Assembly (NCBI RefSeq): GCF_010730575.1
Contig: NZ_AP022614.1
Coordinates: 620,001 to 684,000 of the forward strand
DNA from: Mycobacterium parmense
GTDB taxonomy: Bacteria > Actinomycetota > Actinomycetes > Mycobacteriales > Mycobacteriaceae
DNA length: 64,000 nucleotides
Direction: 5' to 3'
The number at the start of each line of letters is the position of its first letter. Position 1 is the first letter of the stretch. Positions 9,501 to 20,415 of this stretch are shown here, in pieces. Below the pieces are notes generated by a model that did no database searches, was not told the origin of the DNA, and was given only the letters and a program-made list of their open reading frames with translations. The position numbers and the translations under genes were made by a program.

Positions 9501-11555
9501 GTGACGGCCACCGAGCGGCGCATCTGCTCGATCTTCGCGCAGCTGTTCGGCCGGGAGCGCGGCCTGGACCGCATCGGTGCCGACGACTCGTTCTTCGGGC
9601 TGGGCGGCCACTCCCTGCTGGCGGCCCGGCTGGTGGCCCGGATCCGCGCCGAGTTCGGCGTCGAATGCAACGTTCGCGCGGTCTTCGACACACCGACCCC
9701 GGCCGGGCTGGCCCGCCAGATCGAGCGGTTGCGGGCCGGGTCCGGCCGTGGGGCAGCGGGTTCGGCCCCCGACGGTGCGTCGCCGAGCCGGCCGCAGTTC
9801 ACCGCGGCGGCCCGCCCCGAACGGCCTCCGCTGTCCTACTCGCAGCTCGCCATGTGGTTTCACTACCGGATGCGAGGCCCCAACGACGTCTTCAACATGG
9901 CGCTCGCGCTGCACTTCAGCGGCCCGCTGGACATCGACGTTCTCACCGAGGCGCTCAACGACGTCGTGGCCCGCCACGAGGCGCTGCGCACCAATTTCGG
10001 CGACCACGAAGGCGTTCCGTACCAGCGCGTGCACCCGAGCCTGCGGGTCGAGCCGGTCGTCATCACCGTGGCCGCCGACCAGGTCGACGACACCATCGCC
10101 GCGCTGCGCCGCCACGTGTTCGCGCTGGAGTCCGAGCCGCTGATCAGGCCGACGCTGTTGAGCGTCGACGCCGAGTCGCACGTTCTGCTCTTGCTCGTGC
10201 ACCACATCGTCACCGACCACTCCTCGCTCGGTGTCGTCTTCGACGACCTCGTCGTCGCGTACCGGGCGCGGCTGGCGGGCACGGTGCCGCAGTGGTCCGC
10301 GCCAGCGCCCCAGTTCGCCGATTACGCTGTGTGGCAACGCAACACCTTCGATACACCGGGCGAGTGGGGGCAAGCGGAGCTGGCCTTCTGGCGCGACGCG
10401 TTGGCCGATCTGCCCGCCGACATCTCGGTGGCCACCGACCGCGCGCGCCCGCTGGTCCTCGGAAGGCGAGCAGAGGTCGCGAGCTTCGCGGTCCGTGCCG
10501 ATCGGCGTGCCGCCCTCACGCGGCTGGCCGAACAGACCGGCTCCAGCGAGTTCACCGTCTACCAGGCCGCTCTGGCGGTGGTGTTGCACAAGCTGGGCGG
10601 TGGCCCGGACATCGTTATGGGCAGCCCGGTCGCCTCCCGCGTCGACCTGAGCACCGCGGAACTCGCCGGCCCGTGCGCCAACGTGGTGGTGCTGCGCACC
10701 GACCTGTCCGGCGCCCTGAGCCTGCGCGACGTGGTCGCGCGCAGCCGCGACACCGTGCTCAATGCGCTTGCACACCAGGAATTTCCGATCGAGCGGCTGG
10801 TCGAAGCGCTCAACCCGCCCCGCTCCTCGGCCCGCAACCACCCGCTGTTTCAGAACTCGATTCACTTCCAGGGCGAGGATTGGGCGCTGGTGGCGCGCGA
10901 GCTCACCCCGGCCGGGGAGACGACGGTTCGCCCCGGCCGGATCGACTTCGACGTCTCGTTGCTGGACCTCAACGTCAGCGTCAACGTGACCCGCGACGGC
11001 GGCCTCGACGTGCGGGTGGTCGCCAATGCCGACCTCTACGATCCCGCCACCGTCGGGCTCATCGCCGAGGCCCTCGACGTGGCGTTCGGCGCCTTCGCGA
11101 CGGCACCGGACACCGCGGTGTCGGCGCTGGAGTTGCTGCCCGCGACCGACCTGGCGGCGTTGTCGGCCCCGCCGGCAGCAGCCGAGGCGCACCGCCCCGA
11201 ATCGTTCGTCGGCGGCTCCCCGCGCACCGAGCGAGCCCTGATCGCCCTGCTCGAGGAGCTGCTCGACGTGACCGGCATCGACCGCGAGGACAACTTCTTC
11301 GCGGTCGGCGGCGACAGCATCGTCTCCGTTCAGCTGGCGGCCCGCGCCACCGCGCAGGGACTGGCGCTGACGCCGGCCATGGTGTTCGAGACCATGTCGA
11401 TCGCCGAGCTCGCGGCCGCCGTGGACGCGGCCACCGACGCCGCCGCGGCGCAACAGGATCCGGGTCGGCAGGCGCACGCGGAGCCCATGAGCGCGTCGGG
11501 GCTGGATGCCGACGCCCTGGCCCGGCTCACCGCATCCTGGCAACGGAACGCGTGA
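6543..11555 (+). CDS. mbtE: MbtE-like nonribosomal peptide synthetase (C-A-PCP-C-PCP)
   Basis: A 1670-residue NRPS, close to M. tuberculosis MbtE (~1680). In order: a condensation domain (40-470) with HHICWDDDC; an adenylation domain (490-1010) with [11 protein letters not shown] near 626; a carrier domain with [11 protein letters not shown] near 1022; a second condensation domain (1097-1520) with HHIVTDHSS; and a terminal carrier domain with [11 protein letters not shown] near 1589. It should add N6-hydroxylysine. The tail C-PCP pair has no adenylation domain and could receive the hydroxy acid from MbtC/MbtD; that is inference. I used the ATG at 6543 rather than the longer frame, which overlaps the formyltransferase. 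It couples to mbtF through a GTGA overlap. Confidence 0.88.
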   Translation: MADHAKSVQERRRELLRRRIAESGAATTGSAEGAAIHAGQRYPLSPGQRRMWFLQAMDAQDVTLNVCVSYRLTGAVDEARLRGAFNDVVARHAILRTTYGVDSEGEPYQVFAEQAEINWRRDDLTLLTEDERERRIEDTAREEFGRPFDLTAELALRVTLLRTGAAEFVLLLTVHHICWDDDCWAVFAHDLSAAYNGRAAVGSPPQFVAVQVLCAPTEPTIADVGYWAEALRPAPEPVELPGAAAAHPSRTAERRTRALPAALSARVHDFARNRSASPFMVLLAAFGVLVRRYTGAPDFLVSVPVTQRQAAAEGAIGYFGNTLLLRLAPRPQDTFASFVDAVRETCLNGFAHQSVGIDRVVREVNPERMGRDGMDQLVRLGFSLRKSAGGFTLDGVDVRQLELGAVAAHLPLALAVVLDPDEAAVEFEYQVDVLGGELVEQMLVHYLQLLDNALADPGRPLTRLDMLGAGEREAVLAQSHGELVATPPTTMVAMLEAAANAVPEKAALVCADAELTYGALHRRANRLARRLVGEGYGADDIIGLRMTTSVEFIVAMLAVLKAGAAYLPIDPAYPADRIEYLVADARPRTVLGRDEFDAAERAAARLADAELTDADRTRPLSPEHLAYVIYTSGSTGRPKGVAVSHRAIAEHVDGFIAEWSMTAEDRLLQSSSVSFDASLLDIFVTLCLGAQLIVPRPDAFSDVGYVADIIDRHRVTVLHMVPSMLSTLLLLPQARQWRALRHVPVGGEALPGEVADRFANHFDAELRNHYGPTEAVVCATHMRVEGPQGTRVVPIGVPNRNVFTYVLDEQLQPVPAEVIGELYLGGAQLARGYLGRPRLTAERFVADPFNPGMRLYRTGDLVRRRASGELEFVGRADEQVKVRGFRIELGEVESVIARHPAVGHCLVVTEDTDAGPLLAAYLVPAHAAADLDLDEIRAHAAASLPEYMVPSAFAVIPEIPLTVSGKLDKRALPAPTPVLSHGYREPVTATERRICSIFAQLFGRERGLDRIGADDSFFGLGGHSLLAARLVARIRAEFGVECNVRAVFDTPTPAGLARQIERLRAGSGRGAAGSAPDGASPSRPQFTAAARPERPPLSYSQLAMWFHYRMRGPNDVFNMALALHFSGPLDIDVLTEALNDVVARHEALRTNFGDHEGVPYQRVHPSLRVEPVVITVAADQVDDTIAALRRHVFALESEPLIRPTLLSVDAESHVLLLLVHHIVTDHSSLGVVFDDLVVAYRARLAGTVPQWSAPAPQFADYAVWQRNTFDTPGEWGQAELAFWRDALADLPADISVATDRARPLVLGRRAEVASFAVRADRRAALTRLAEQTGSSEFTVYQAALAVVLHKLGGGPDIVMGSPVASRVDLSTAELAGPCANVVVLRTDLSGALSLRDVVARSRDTVLNALAHQEFPIERLVEALNPPRSSARNHPLFQNSIHFQGEDWALVARELTPAGETTVRPGRIDFDVSLLDLNVSVNVTRDGGLDVRVVANADLYDPATVGLIAEALDVAFGAFATAPDTAVSALELLPATDLAALSAPPAAAEAHRPESFVGGSPRTERALIALLEELLDVTGIDREDNFFAVGGDSIVSVQLAARATAQGLALTPAMVFETMSIAELAAAVDAATDAAAAQQDPGRQAHAEPMSASGLDADALARLTASWQRNA

Positions 11556-14500
11556 CGACTCCCGTGACCACAGCCCCGCCGCAGATCGAAGACGTGCTCG
11601 CGCTCAGCCCCCTGCAGGAGGGGCTGTTCGCGCTCTCCCGGCTGGCCGAGGACGGCATCGACCTGTACACCATGCAGTTGCGGGTCGACATCGACGGACC
11701 CGTCGACGTCGACCTGCTGCGCCGCAGCGCCGAGGCCATGCTGCGGCGTCACCCGAACCTGCGGGCGTCGTTCTGGGATCGCGACGTTCCGAAGCCGGTG
11801 CAGGTCGTGCCGGTCCACGCGGACCTGCCGTGGACCGAACGAACGGCCACACCAACGGAATTCGATGCCATCGCGCGATCCGAGCGGCGCCGGCCCTTCG
11901 ACTTGGGCCGCGGGCCCGCGCTGCGCGTCGTCCTGCTCTCGGTGCCAGGGGGGAACCGACGGCGGATGATCTTCACCGCGCACCACATCCTGATGGACGG
12001 CTGGGCGCTCGCCGTGTTCTTCACCGAGATGCTGGCCGTGTACCGGGCCGGTGGATCGGCCGACGGGCTGCCGGCCGCTCGGCCCTACCGCGACTACATC
12101 GCCTGGCTCGCCCGGCAGGACAGGGCCGCGGCGACCGACAAGTGGGCCGAGTACCTGCGGCGCGTCTCCGGGCCGCTCATGGTGGCCGACGGTGTGGTGG
12201 CCGCGTCGGGCGGCGTGCCGGAGAAGGCGGACCTGGTGTTGTCCGCCGCCGACACGGCGCGCCTGGGAAACTGGGCGGCGCGCAACGGCATCACTCTCAA
12301 CACGGCCGTCCTGTTCGCGTGGGCGGTCGTCCTGAGCAGGCTCACCGATCGCCGCGACATGGTGTTCGGCACGGTGATCTCCGGCCGCCCGGAGAACCTC
12401 GCCGGCGTCGAGGGCATGGTCGGCCTGTTCATCAACAGCGTTCCCGTCGTGCACGAGGTGAGCGGTGCGGCCTCGGTGATCGACCAGTGCGCACAGTTGC
12501 AGCGGGAGTCCTCGGCCATGCGCGACATCGGCTACCTGAGCCTGTCGGAGATCCAGCGCGCACATGGCCGGGGTGCGTTGTTCGACAGCATGTTCGTGTT
12601 CGAGAACGCCCCGGTCGGCGACGCCATTCGGCCGGTGACCACACCCGACGGCGCCCGGTTCTCCCCGGTCGAGATGGAAAGCCTGACGCATTACCCGCTG
12701 ACGGTGGTCGCGCACGCGAGCGGCGACGAGCTGGTGGTGGTGATCGAGGCGATTTCCGAGCAGTTGCCGCACCTGCTGGCCGGCCAGATCGGTGAACGGC
12801 TGCTGGGCGTCCTGCGTCAACTCCCCGACATCGGTGACCGAACCCCCGAGGCGCTGGACGTCCTCACCGCCGCCGAGCGCGCCGAGTTCCGGGAACTCGC
12901 GGCGCGGCCCGCCCCCGCACCGGGCGAAACGGTGTGGCAGGCGTTCGAGCGGCAGGTGCGCGCCACGCCCGACGCCGACGCCCTGAGCGCGGGTGCGGAC
13001 GAACGCTTCAGCTACGCCGAGTTGCACGGACAGGCGTGCCGCCTGGCGGGGGAGCTGGCCGCCCTGGGCGTGGGTCCCGAAACCGTTGTCGCACTGGCGC
13101 TGCCACGCTCGACTCAGTCCCTGGTCGCGATCCTGGCGGTGCTGGCCGCCGGGGGCGCCTATCTGCCCGTCGACATCACGCTGCCCAGACCCCGCATCGA
13201 GTCGATCCTGCGCCAGGCTGAACCGGCGCTGGCCGTCGCCGCGACCGGCTGTCCGGAGCTGCCCGGCGTACCGGCCCTGGTGATCGACGATCCGGCCGTG
13301 GCCGAACGAATCGCGCGGCGCGCCGTCACCGCGCCGGAGGTCGACCGCCACCCCGGGCAGGCCGCGTATGTGATCTTCACCTCCGGCTCCACCGGTGAAC
13401 CCAAGGGGGTCGTTGGCACCAACGCCGCGATACTCGGCTACTTCGCCGACCACCGAGAACGCGTCTACCGCACGGCCGCAACGCGTCTGGGCCGCCCGAT
13501 GCGCATCGCGCATGCGTGGTCGCTGAGCTTCGACGCCTCGTGGCAGCCCATGGTCGGCCTGCTCGACGGCCACGCGCTGCACCTGTTCGACGCCGAGGAG
13601 ATGCGTGACGCCGACCGGCTGGTGGCCGGGATCGTCAGCCACCGGATCGACATGATCGACACCACGCCGTCGATGTTCGGCCAGCTGCGCGCCGCCGGAC
13701 TGTGCGGGCAGCAGCTCTGCGTGCTCGCGCTGGGCGGCGAAGCCATCGACAGCTCGCTGTGGGAGCGCCTGCGGGCGCTGCCGGCCGCCGAGGTCTACAA
13801 CTGCTACGGCCCCACCGAGATGACGGTCGAGGCGGTGGTCGCGCGCGTCGGCGAGTACCCGGCGCCCACGATCGGGACGGTCAACGCCGGAACCGTTGCC
13901 TACGTGCTGGATTCGGCGCTGCGGCCGGTGCCCCACGGTGTGGTGGGTGAGCTCTACCTGTCCGGCACGCAGTTGACCCGCGGCTACGTCGGCCGGTCCG
14001 CGATGACCGCCGCCCGGTTCGTCGCGGACCCCTTCCGCCCGGGGTGGCGCATGTACCGAACCGGCGACCTGGTGCGCCGCGCGCCGCACGGCGGCTACGC
14101 CTACCTGGGGCGCGGCGACACCCAGGTGAAGATCCGCGGCTATCGGGTCGAGACCGGTGAGGTCGAAGCCGCGCTGTGCGGCCAACCCGGCGTGCGCGAG
14201 GCGGCGGTCTGCGCGGTGCGCCGCGACGGCGCGACCGTGCTGGTGGGTTTCGTTGTGGGACAACCCGGGATCGACGACGACCCGGAGCGGTTGCGGGTAG
14301 CGCTCACCGAAAACCTGCCCTCGTACATGATCCCCGCGCGCGTCGCGGCCGTGCCGCGGTTGCCGGTGAACGCCAACGGCAAGCTGGACGAACTCGCTCT
14401 GCGCCGCATGGCCGAAAGCGCGCTGGCGCAACCCAGAAGCGGCGGAGCGGCGGCGGCGTCGACCGAGACCGAGCGCCTGCTGTGCGAACTTTTCGACGAG

Positions 14501-16108
14501 CAGTTCAACGGAAGCGTCCCGCACCTCGATGACGACCTGTTCCTGTTCGGTCTGGACAGCATCGTGGCGATCTCGCTGGTGCACAAGGCGCAACGGCACG
14601 GTCTTGTGTTGAGCCCCCGAATGATGTTCGCAACCCCGACGATCCGCCAGCTCGCCGCGGCGATCGACGCGGGCGCGGACGCGGCCGTCGCGAACGCCGA
14701 GTACGGCGAGGTGCCGCCGCTGCCGATGGTGTCGTGGCTGTTCGAGCACGGCAACTACCGTCGCTTCACCCACACCGTCCTGCTGCGGCTGCCGTCCGGC
14801 ATCGATCGGCCGTCGATCGAGCAGATGCTGCAGTTGCTCCTCGACGGCCACGACACGCTGAGATCGGTTCTGGTGCAGACCCCGGCCGGGCCGCGCCTGG
14901 TCACGCGCGGCCCGGGCGCGGTGAGCGCGGGCGAGCTGCTTTCCCGCGTGGAGGTACCGAACGGCTCCGACGAGGCGCTGGTCTCGGCCATCCGGGCCTC
15001 CGCCCGAGAGGTGATGGACCGGATCGACCCGCACACCGGTTCGATGGTGCGGGCCCTCTGGTATTCCGGCGCCGTGCACGGCGACGCGCTCCTGCTCACC
15101 GCCCACCACCTGACGGTGGACGTGGTGTCCTGGCACATCATGATCGGCGACCTGATCGAAGCCTGGCGCTGCGTGTGTAACGGCGCGGCACCCAAGAGCC
15201 TTCCGGAGTTCACCTCCTACCGCCGGTGGTGTGAGCTGATGTGGGAGCGGGCCGGATCGCCGGCGGCGCAGGCACAACGCCGATACTGGTCGGCTCAGGT
15301 CCGCGACCCCGATCCGGTGCTGGGTGTTCGACCCGTCGATCCGGCGCGCGACACCTGGGCGACCCTGCGGGTGACGCGGGTGGTCACACCGGTCGACGTC
15401 ACCGAGCCGCTGCTCGCCGCGATCCGCAAGGGCGAGGGTGTCCGCGAATTCCTGCTCGCGGCAACGACGATGGCGATCGCGAGCTGGCGCCGGGAACGCG
15501 GTCAGGATCCGGCGGCCGGAACCCTCGTGGCACTCGAGGGGCATGGGCGTGCCGACGCCATTGTGGACACCGACACCACGAACACCGTCGGATGGTTCAC
15601 CAACGCGTTCCCGGTGCGCCTGGGGACCGGCGCGACGGCGGTCGACGTCGAACGGGCAGAGCGGGATTCGCGCGCGGCCCGCGCGCTGGTGGACTCCGTC
15701 GTCGCCCACCTCGGTGAGGTCCCCAACGACGGCCTGGACTACGGACTGCTGCGCTACATCGAGCGCACGCCCGAGCTGCAGAACGCCGCCGAACCGCAGA
15801 TCCAGTTCAGCTATCTGGGCCGGCTGGACCTCGGTACCGTCATCGACCGGCCCTGGTCGCTGCTCACCGGGCCCTATATCGACGCCCTCCCGGATGACCC
15901 CGAGCCGGACCTGCCGCTGCGCTTCGCGATCAACCTCAGCGCGTTCGTGGCGAATACACCGGAGGGAACCCAGCTCATCAGCAACTGGCGCTGGAGTGAG
16001 GCGTTGTTCGCGCCCTCGGACATCGACCGCCTGACCCACTACTGGCGGCGTGGCATCGCGGTGCTGGCGGCCGGCTTGGGCCGCGACCCGGGCCAGGGAT
16101 TGACATAG
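11552..16108 (+). CDS. mbtF: MbtF-like nonribosomal peptide synthetase (C-A-PCP-E-like)
   Basis: A 1518-residue NRPS (MbtF of M. tuberculosis is ~1460). It has a condensation domain with canonical HHILMDG, an adenylation domain with [11 protein letters not shown] near 606 and [10 protein letters not shown], and a carrier domain with [11 protein letters not shown] near 1000. The terminal domain resembles epimerases ([10 protein letters not shown] near 1184, QFSYLGRL). MbtF adds the terminal N6-hydroxylysine, which is released as a seven-membered cyclic hydroxamate. The GTG at 11552 overlaps the mbtE stop by 4 nt; the frame is open far upstream, but that part is a shadow of mbtE. The terminal domain has Val where epimerases usually have Gly in HHxxxDG. 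Confidence 0.88.
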   Translation: MTTPVTTAPPQIEDVLALSPLQEGLFALSRLAEDGIDLYTMQLRVDIDGPVDVDLLRRSAEAMLRRHPNLRASFWDRDVPKPVQVVPVHADLPWTERTATPTEFDAIARSERRRPFDLGRGPALRVVLLSVPGGNRRRMIFTAHHILMDGWALAVFFTEMLAVYRAGGSADGLPAARPYRDYIAWLARQDRAAATDKWAEYLRRVSGPLMVADGVVAASGGVPEKADLVLSAADTARLGNWAARNGITLNTAVLFAWAVVLSRLTDRRDMVFGTVISGRPENLAGVEGMVGLFINSVPVVHEVSGAASVIDQCAQLQRESSAMRDIGYLSLSEIQRAHGRGALFDSMFVFENAPVGDAIRPVTTPDGARFSPVEMESLTHYPLTVVAHASGDELVVVIEAISEQLPHLLAGQIGERLLGVLRQLPDIGDRTPEALDVLTAAERAEFRELAARPAPAPGETVWQAFERQVRATPDADALSAGADERFSYAELHGQACRLAGELAALGVGPETVVALALPRSTQSLVAILAVLAAGGAYLPVDITLPRPRIESILRQAEPALAVAATGCPELPGVPALVIDDPAVAERIARRAVTAPEVDRHPGQAAYVIFTSGSTGEPKGVVGTNAAILGYFADHRERVYRTAATRLGRPMRIAHAWSLSFDASWQPMVGLLDGHALHLFDAEEMRDADRLVAGIVSHRIDMIDTTPSMFGQLRAAGLCGQQLCVLALGGEAIDSSLWERLRALPAAEVYNCYGPTEMTVEAVVARVGEYPAPTIGTVNAGTVAYVLDSALRPVPHGVVGELYLSGTQLTRGYVGRSAMTAARFVADPFRPGWRMYRTGDLVRRAPHGGYAYLGRGDTQVKIRGYRVETGEVEAALCGQPGVREAAVCAVRRDGATVLVGFVVGQPGIDDDPERLRVALTENLPSYMIPARVAAVPRLPVNANGKLDELALRRMAESALAQPRSGGAAAASTETERLLCELFDEQFNGSVPHLDDDLFLFGLDSIVAISLVHKAQRHGLVLSPRMMFATPTIRQLAAAIDAGADAAVANAEYGEVPPLPMVSWLFEHGNYRRFTHTVLLRLPSGIDRPSIEQMLQLLLDGHDTLRSVLVQTPAGPRLVTRGPGAVSAGELLSRVEVPNGSDEALVSAIRASAREVMDRIDPHTGSMVRALWYSGAVHGDALLLTAHHLTVDVVSWHIMIGDLIEAWRCVCNGAAPKSLPEFTSYRRWCELMWERAGSPAAQAQRRYWSAQVRDPDPVLGVRPVDPARDTWATLRVTRVVTPVDVTEPLLAAIRKGEGVREFLLAATTMAIASWRRERGQDPAAGTLVALEGHGRADAIVDTDTTNTVGWFTNAFPVRLGTGATAVDVERAERDSRAARALVDSVVAHLGEVPNDGLDYGLLRYIERTPELQNAAEPQIQFSYLGRLDLGTVIDRPWSLLTGPYIDALPDDPEPDLPLRFAINLSAFVANTPEGTQLISNWRWSEALFAPSDIDRLTHYWRRGIAVLAAGLGRDPGQGLT

Positions 16109-16119
16109 AAGGGACGGGA

Positions 16120-19100
16120 ATGGCGCCGTTGCAGAGCGTGGATTCGATCACCAGGGACGAGATCAGGGCTGCGGTCGCCGACCAGCTCGGCTGCGCCGAA
16201 GGGGAAGTCGCCGACCACGACGACCTGATCCAGCTGGGCCTCAGCTCGATCCGAATGATGGCGCTGGCGGGCGGCTGGCGCAAGCGCGGGGCCGACATCA
16301 CCTTCGCCCAACTCGCTGCCACACCGACGGTGGATTCCTGGTACGGACTGCTGACCCCCGGCGAGGCGGGCAACGGCGAAGCCGCCGTGGCGCAACCCTC
16401 CGCGGCCTCGGCCGGCGCGTCGCCGGCCGAGGAAGAGCCGTTCGGGCTGGCCACCATGCAGCACGCCTACTGGATCGGCCGCTCCGACGAGCAGGAGCTG
16501 GGCGGCGTCGCCGCTCACCTCTACGTCGAATTCGACGGCGCGACAATCGATCCCGAGAGGCTGGAGCAGGCGGTGTCCGAGCTGGTCGCCCGCCATCCGA
16601 TGCTGCGCACCCGCTTCCTGCCGGACGGCACCCAGCAAGTGATGCCGAAACCGGGCCGGCCGGTGTTCGCCGTGGTCGACCTGCGGGGCGGATCGCCCGA
16701 CGAGGTCGAGTCCGCACTGCTGCAGTTGCGCGACCGGAAAACCCACCAGCGCCTGGCAATCGAGGACGGCCAGGTCATCGACGTCACGCTGACCCGGTGC
16801 GGTGACGAACGCAGCCGGCTCCACATCGACGTCGACATGTTGGCCGGCGACGCGATGAGCTACCGGGTGCTGGTCTCGGATCTGGCGCAGCTCTACCAGG
16901 GTGCCACGCTGCCCCCGCTCGGCTACAGCTACCGGCGTTATCGCACCGAACGCCCGGTGGACGAGGCCGCGCGAGACCGCGATCGCCAGTGGTGGCGGCG
17001 ACGGCTGGCCGAGCTGCCCGGCGCGCCCGAACTGCCGACCGTCTCGGTCGGGGACCGCAGGACAGCGCACCGCACCGTCCGTTACGACCACTGGTTGACG
17101 CCGCAGGCCAAACGGCGCCTGACGGTCGGCGCCCACGCGCGGGGCATCACACCGGCGATGGCGTTGGCGGCCGTCTTCGCCGACACCATCGGCGGGTGGT
17201 CGGAACAGGACAGGTTCCTGCTCAATGTGCCGTTGTTCCAACGTGAACCGGTGCATCCGGACATCGACGGAGTGGTGGGGGACTTCACCTCGTCGATCAT
17301 GCTCGAGGTCGACGTCACCGCGGATGTCTCGGTGGCCGAACGCGCCCGCGCGATTCAGCGCACTATGTACGAAAGCGGCTCGCACTGCGCCTATTCCGGG
17401 CTCGAGGTGCTGCGCGACTTGGGCAGGCACCGCGGTGAGCCGGTCATCGCCCCGATCGTGTTCACCAGCGCCCTCGACCTCGGCGAGCTGTTCGCCCGTG
17501 CGGTCGTCGCGACCTTCGGGGAACCGGCCTGGATCGTCTCCCAGGGGCCGCAGGTGCTGCTGGATGCCCAGGTCACCGAGCTGCGCGGGGGGCTGCTGCT
17601 CAACTGGGACGTCCGCGAGTCGGCGTTCCCGCGCGGGCTGATCGCTGCCATGTTCGCCAGGTTCACCGCGGCGGTCGAGAGGCTTGCCGACGGCGACGCG
17701 GGCTGGGACTTCGAGGCGGCGGTACGCCTGCCGGGCAGCCAGGCGCAGGTGCGGGCTGCGGTGAACGCGAGCGACGGCCCGGTCAGCGGACGCTGCCTGC
17801 ATCAGGGTTTCTTCGAGCACGCCGCGGCCAACCCGGATGCGCCCGCCGTGGTCTGGGGCGTGGCAGGCGACGGGCCCGGCACCGAAGGCGCTTGGACCTA
17901 CCGGGAACTCGCCGCGCGAGCACTGGCCGTCGCCGGGGCGCTGCGCGCCGCCGGTGTGCGGCAGGGCGACGCGGTCGCCGTGCAACTTCCCAAGGGGCGC
18001 AGCCAGATCCCGGCCATCCTCGGGGTGCTGGCCGCGGGGGCATCATATGTGCCGATCGGCTTCGACCAGCCCGACGGGCGGCGTGCCAAGATCCTCGAGA
18101 CCGCCGACGTCGTCGCCGCCCTGACGGTCGACGGCGCGAACATGGGCCCCAACGGGCGGGCAGCGATTCGCTGCGTGGGGATCGACGCGGCGTGCGCGCA
18201 TCCGGAGCCGTTGGCGGCACCGGTTTTTCCCGACACCTCCGCCATCGCCTACGTCATATTCACGTCCGGTTCGACCGGCCTTCCGAAGGGCGTCGAGATC
18301 GCCCACCGCGCGGCGATGAACACCATCGACGCCATCAACGGCTGGTTCGGCATCGGAGCCGGCGATCGGGTGCTCGCGCTGTCCGCCCTCGAATTCGATC
18401 TGTCGGTCCACGACATCTTCGGCATGTTCTCGGCGGGCGGCTCACTGGTGGCGGTCGACTCCGAAGAGCGCGCAGCGGCCACCACCTGGGTGGAATTGAT
18501 TCGCCGCCATCGGGTTTCGGTGCTCAACTTCGTGCCCGGTTCGCTCGACATGGTCTTGGCGCTGGGCGGCGACCGGCTGGGCGAGTCGTTACGCGTCGTC
18601 ACCGTCTGCGGTGACTGGGTGGGCGCCGATCTGGCGCGCCGGCTGGCCAGGCAGGCGCCGGGCTGCAGGTTCGCCGGTCTGGGCGGCGCCACGGAGACGG
18701 GGATACACGGCACCGTGTGCGAAGTGGCCGGCGAGCCACCGGCGCAGTGGGCGACAGTCCCCTACGGCGTTCCGCTGCGCAACGTGCGGTGCCGGGTTGT
18801 TGCGCCGTCGGGTCGAGACTGTCCGGACTGGGTCCGCGGCGAACTCTGGTTCAGCGGGCCGAACCTCGCCGCCGGCTACCGCAACGACCCGCAACGTACC
18901 GCGGAGCGCTTCGTCGAGCACGACGGGCGGCGCTGGTACCGGACCGGCGACCTCGCCCGCTACTGGCCCGACGGCACTATCGAGTTCCTCGGCCGTGCCG
19001 ACCACCAGGTGCAGATTCGCGGCTACCGCGTCGAACTGGGCGAGGTGGAGACGGCGCTGCGCACGGTGCCCGGGGTGCGTCACGCGGTCGCGGCCGTCGT

Positions 19101-19659
19101 CGGTGCCGGCGCGCCGAGGCTGGTGGCCGCCGTGGCGGGCGCCCCGGGCGCAATGGGCGACATCGCCGCAGCCGTCGCGGATCTGCTGCCGGCTTACATG
19201 ATTCCGTCGCGTACAACGATTTTGGAGCAGATGCCGTTGACCCCGAACGGCAAGCTGGACCGCCGCGCGGTGGTCGCGCTGCTGGAATCCGAGACTGCAG
19301 AAGCCTCAGAGACTTCGGACGCGCGAGCCTGCGCCCCCCGCGATGACGTCGAGGCCGCGCTGGCCGGCATTGTCGCCGAGGTGCTCGAGACGGAATCCGT
19401 TGGCGTGCATGACGACTTCTTCGCCTCGGGCGGGGACTCGGTGCTGGCCGTCAGCGTCATCGCGCGGGTGCGCGACTGGCTCGACATCGATCACGCCGTG
19501 GCCGCGGACCTGTTCGCCACCCGAACCGTGGCGCGGCTGGCCGGGCGGCTGCAACAGCGCGAGGCGCAGCGCGGCACGCCGGAACGCCTGCGCGTCGTCG
19601 CCCGCCACTACCTCGAAGTCGCCGCCTTGTCCGACGAGGAGGTGCTGGCCGAGGGGTAG
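16120..19659 (+). CDS. mbtB: MbtB-like NRPS (ArCP-Cy-A-PCP, no thioesterase)
   Basis: A 1179-residue protein with an aryl carrier domain (LGLSSIRMMALAG near 41) and a heterocyclisation domain (110-530, MQHAYWIGR and the DMLAGDAMS motif of D-x4-D-x2-S type). An adenylation domain follows (FTSGSTGLPKG near 710), then a carrier domain (SGGDSVLAVSV near 1105). It would load salicylate (supplied by an MbtA outside the window), couple Ser or Thr, and cyclise it to the oxazoline. Unlike the 1414-residue M. tuberculosis MbtB it lacks a C-terminal thioesterase, which is encoded separately at 4628-5389. A GGGACGGG ribosome site precedes the ATG. It is last in its operon instead of first among the synthetase genes. 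Confidence 0.9.
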   Translation: MAPLQSVDSITRDEIRAAVADQLGCAEGEVADHDDLIQLGLSSIRMMALAGGWRKRGADITFAQLAATPTVDSWYGLLTPGEAGNGEAAVAQPSAASAGASPAEEEPFGLATMQHAYWIGRSDEQELGGVAAHLYVEFDGATIDPERLEQAVSELVARHPMLRTRFLPDGTQQVMPKPGRPVFAVVDLRGGSPDEVESALLQLRDRKTHQRLAIEDGQVIDVTLTRCGDERSRLHIDVDMLAGDAMSYRVLVSDLAQLYQGATLPPLGYSYRRYRTERPVDEAARDRDRQWWRRRLAELPGAPELPTVSVGDRRTAHRTVRYDHWLTPQAKRRLTVGAHARGITPAMALAAVFADTIGGWSEQDRFLLNVPLFQREPVHPDIDGVVGDFTSSIMLEVDVTADVSVAERARAIQRTMYESGSHCAYSGLEVLRDLGRHRGEPVIAPIVFTSALDLGELFARAVVATFGEPAWIVSQGPQVLLDAQVTELRGGLLLNWDVRESAFPRGLIAAMFARFTAAVERLADGDAGWDFEAAVRLPGSQAQVRAAVNASDGPVSGRCLHQGFFEHAAANPDAPAVVWGVAGDGPGTEGAWTYRELAARALAVAGALRAAGVRQGDAVAVQLPKGRSQIPAILGVLAAGASYVPIGFDQPDGRRAKILETADVVAALTVDGANMGPNGRAAIRCVGIDAACAHPEPLAAPVFPDTSAIAYVIFTSGSTGLPKGVEIAHRAAMNTIDAINGWFGIGAGDRVLALSALEFDLSVHDIFGMFSAGGSLVAVDSEERAAATTWVELIRRHRVSVLNFVPGSLDMVLALGGDRLGESLRVVTVCGDWVGADLARRLARQAPGCRFAGLGGATETGIHGTVCEVAGEPPAQWATVPYGVPLRNVRCRVVAPSGRDCPDWVRGELWFSGPNLAAGYRNDPQRTAERFVEHDGRRWYRTGDLARYWPDGTIEFLGRADHQVQIRGYRVELGEVETALRTVPGVRHAVAAVVGAGAPRLVAAVAGAPGAMGDIAAAVADLLPAYMIPSRTTILEQMPLTPNGKLDRRAVVALLESETAEASETSDARACAPRDDVEAALAGIVAEVLETESVGVHDDFFASGGDSVLAVSVIARVRDWLDIDHAVAADLFATRTVARLAGRLQQREAQRGTPERLRVVARHYLEVAALSDEEVLAEG

Positions 19660-19668
19660 GCGGCGTGC

Positions 19669-19692
19669 GCAGCCGGTGTCCTCATCGGCTGC
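19669..19692 (+). terminator. Hairpin downstream of mbtB
   Basis: GCAGCCG (19669-19675) and CGGCTGC (19686-19692) form a 7-bp perfect stem 10 bp after the mbtB stop codon. A second overlapping hairpin CGGCTG/CAGCCG can form just downstream. No U-tract follows. It probably ends the synthetase operon. Confidence 0.35.
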
Positions 19693-19854
19693 ACAGCCGC
19701 AGCACAGCCCTGACCGGCCTGGCTGCCATAACTTCGCTGTAACGTGACAGTCCCGAGACACCACTCGGCGGTCACAAAGAGCACACTGACACCATCTGCA
19801 CCATGGAACAGGTCGAGATTTGATCACGTTCCATGCGTCCTTGAAGGGGGAACC

Positions 19855-20373
19855 GTGAAGTCCACTGCGAAAAGCGTGGCCATCAGCGTGGCGGCCTTCG
19901 CCGTCGTCGGGGGCGCCGCCGCGGGCGTCGTCTGCGTTGCACCGGCCGGCGTGTCGCAGGTGCGGCTCGCCGCGGTCGGCGTTCCCCAGCCGCTGGACCC
20001 CGCGTTGCCGGCCCCGGCCCCGGGGGTCGACCTCCCGACCGCGGCTCAGCTGACCGGGCTGCTCACCAGCCTCGCCGATCCCAACGTTTCGTTCACCAAT
20101 AAGAGCAACCTGGTCGAGGGCGGCATCAGCGGAACCCAGGCCCACCTCGCCGACCACGAACTGAAGAAGGCGGCCAAGAACGGCGATCTGCCGCTGACGT
20201 TCGACGTCACCAACATCGCGCCCAGCGACCCGAATTCGGTGACCGCCGACGTCGCGGTGTCGGGGCCCAAGCTCGCCACTCCGGTCACCCAGAGCGTCAC
20301 GTTCGTCAACCAGGGCGGCTGGGTGCTGTCGCGCTCCTCGGCGATGGACCTGCTGCAGGCCGCCGGGCACTGA
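19855..20373 (+). CDS. cfp2: Low molecular weight secreted antigen MTB12/CFP2
   Basis: A 172-residue exported protein. An N-terminal lysine plus hydrophobic alanine-rich stretch forms the signal peptide, then a proline-rich linker leads into the conserved MTB12 domain ([46 protein letters not shown]). This is very close to M. tuberculosis Rv2376c as I recall it. The start is the GTG at 19855 behind GAAGGGGGAA; the longer upstream frame would put sequence before the signal peptide. The function of the family is unknown; it is an abundant culture-filtrate T-cell antigen. It follows the mbt genes as in M. tuberculosis, fixing the locus. Confidence 0.93.
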   Translation: MKSTAKSVAISVAAFAVVGGAAAGVVCVAPAGVSQVRLAAVGVPQPLDPALPAPAPGVDLPTAAQLTGLLTSLADPNVSFTNKSNLVEGGISGTQAHLADHELKKAAKNGDLPLTFDVTNIAPSDPNSVTADVAVSGPKLATPVTQSVTFVNQGGWVLSRSSAMDLLQAAGH

Positions 20374-20415
20374 GTCAGCACCTCGATTTCGTCCAGCTCC
20401 ATCGAAGGGGGAACT

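Noticed and set aside
7977..16039. Very long minus-strand open frames (over 1100 and 1500 codons) opposite the NRPS genes
   Set aside because: Their translations are low-complexity Arg/Gly/His/Gln-rich with no domain motif. They are antisense shadows of high-GC coding sequence, while the plus-strand frames have full NRPS motifs.
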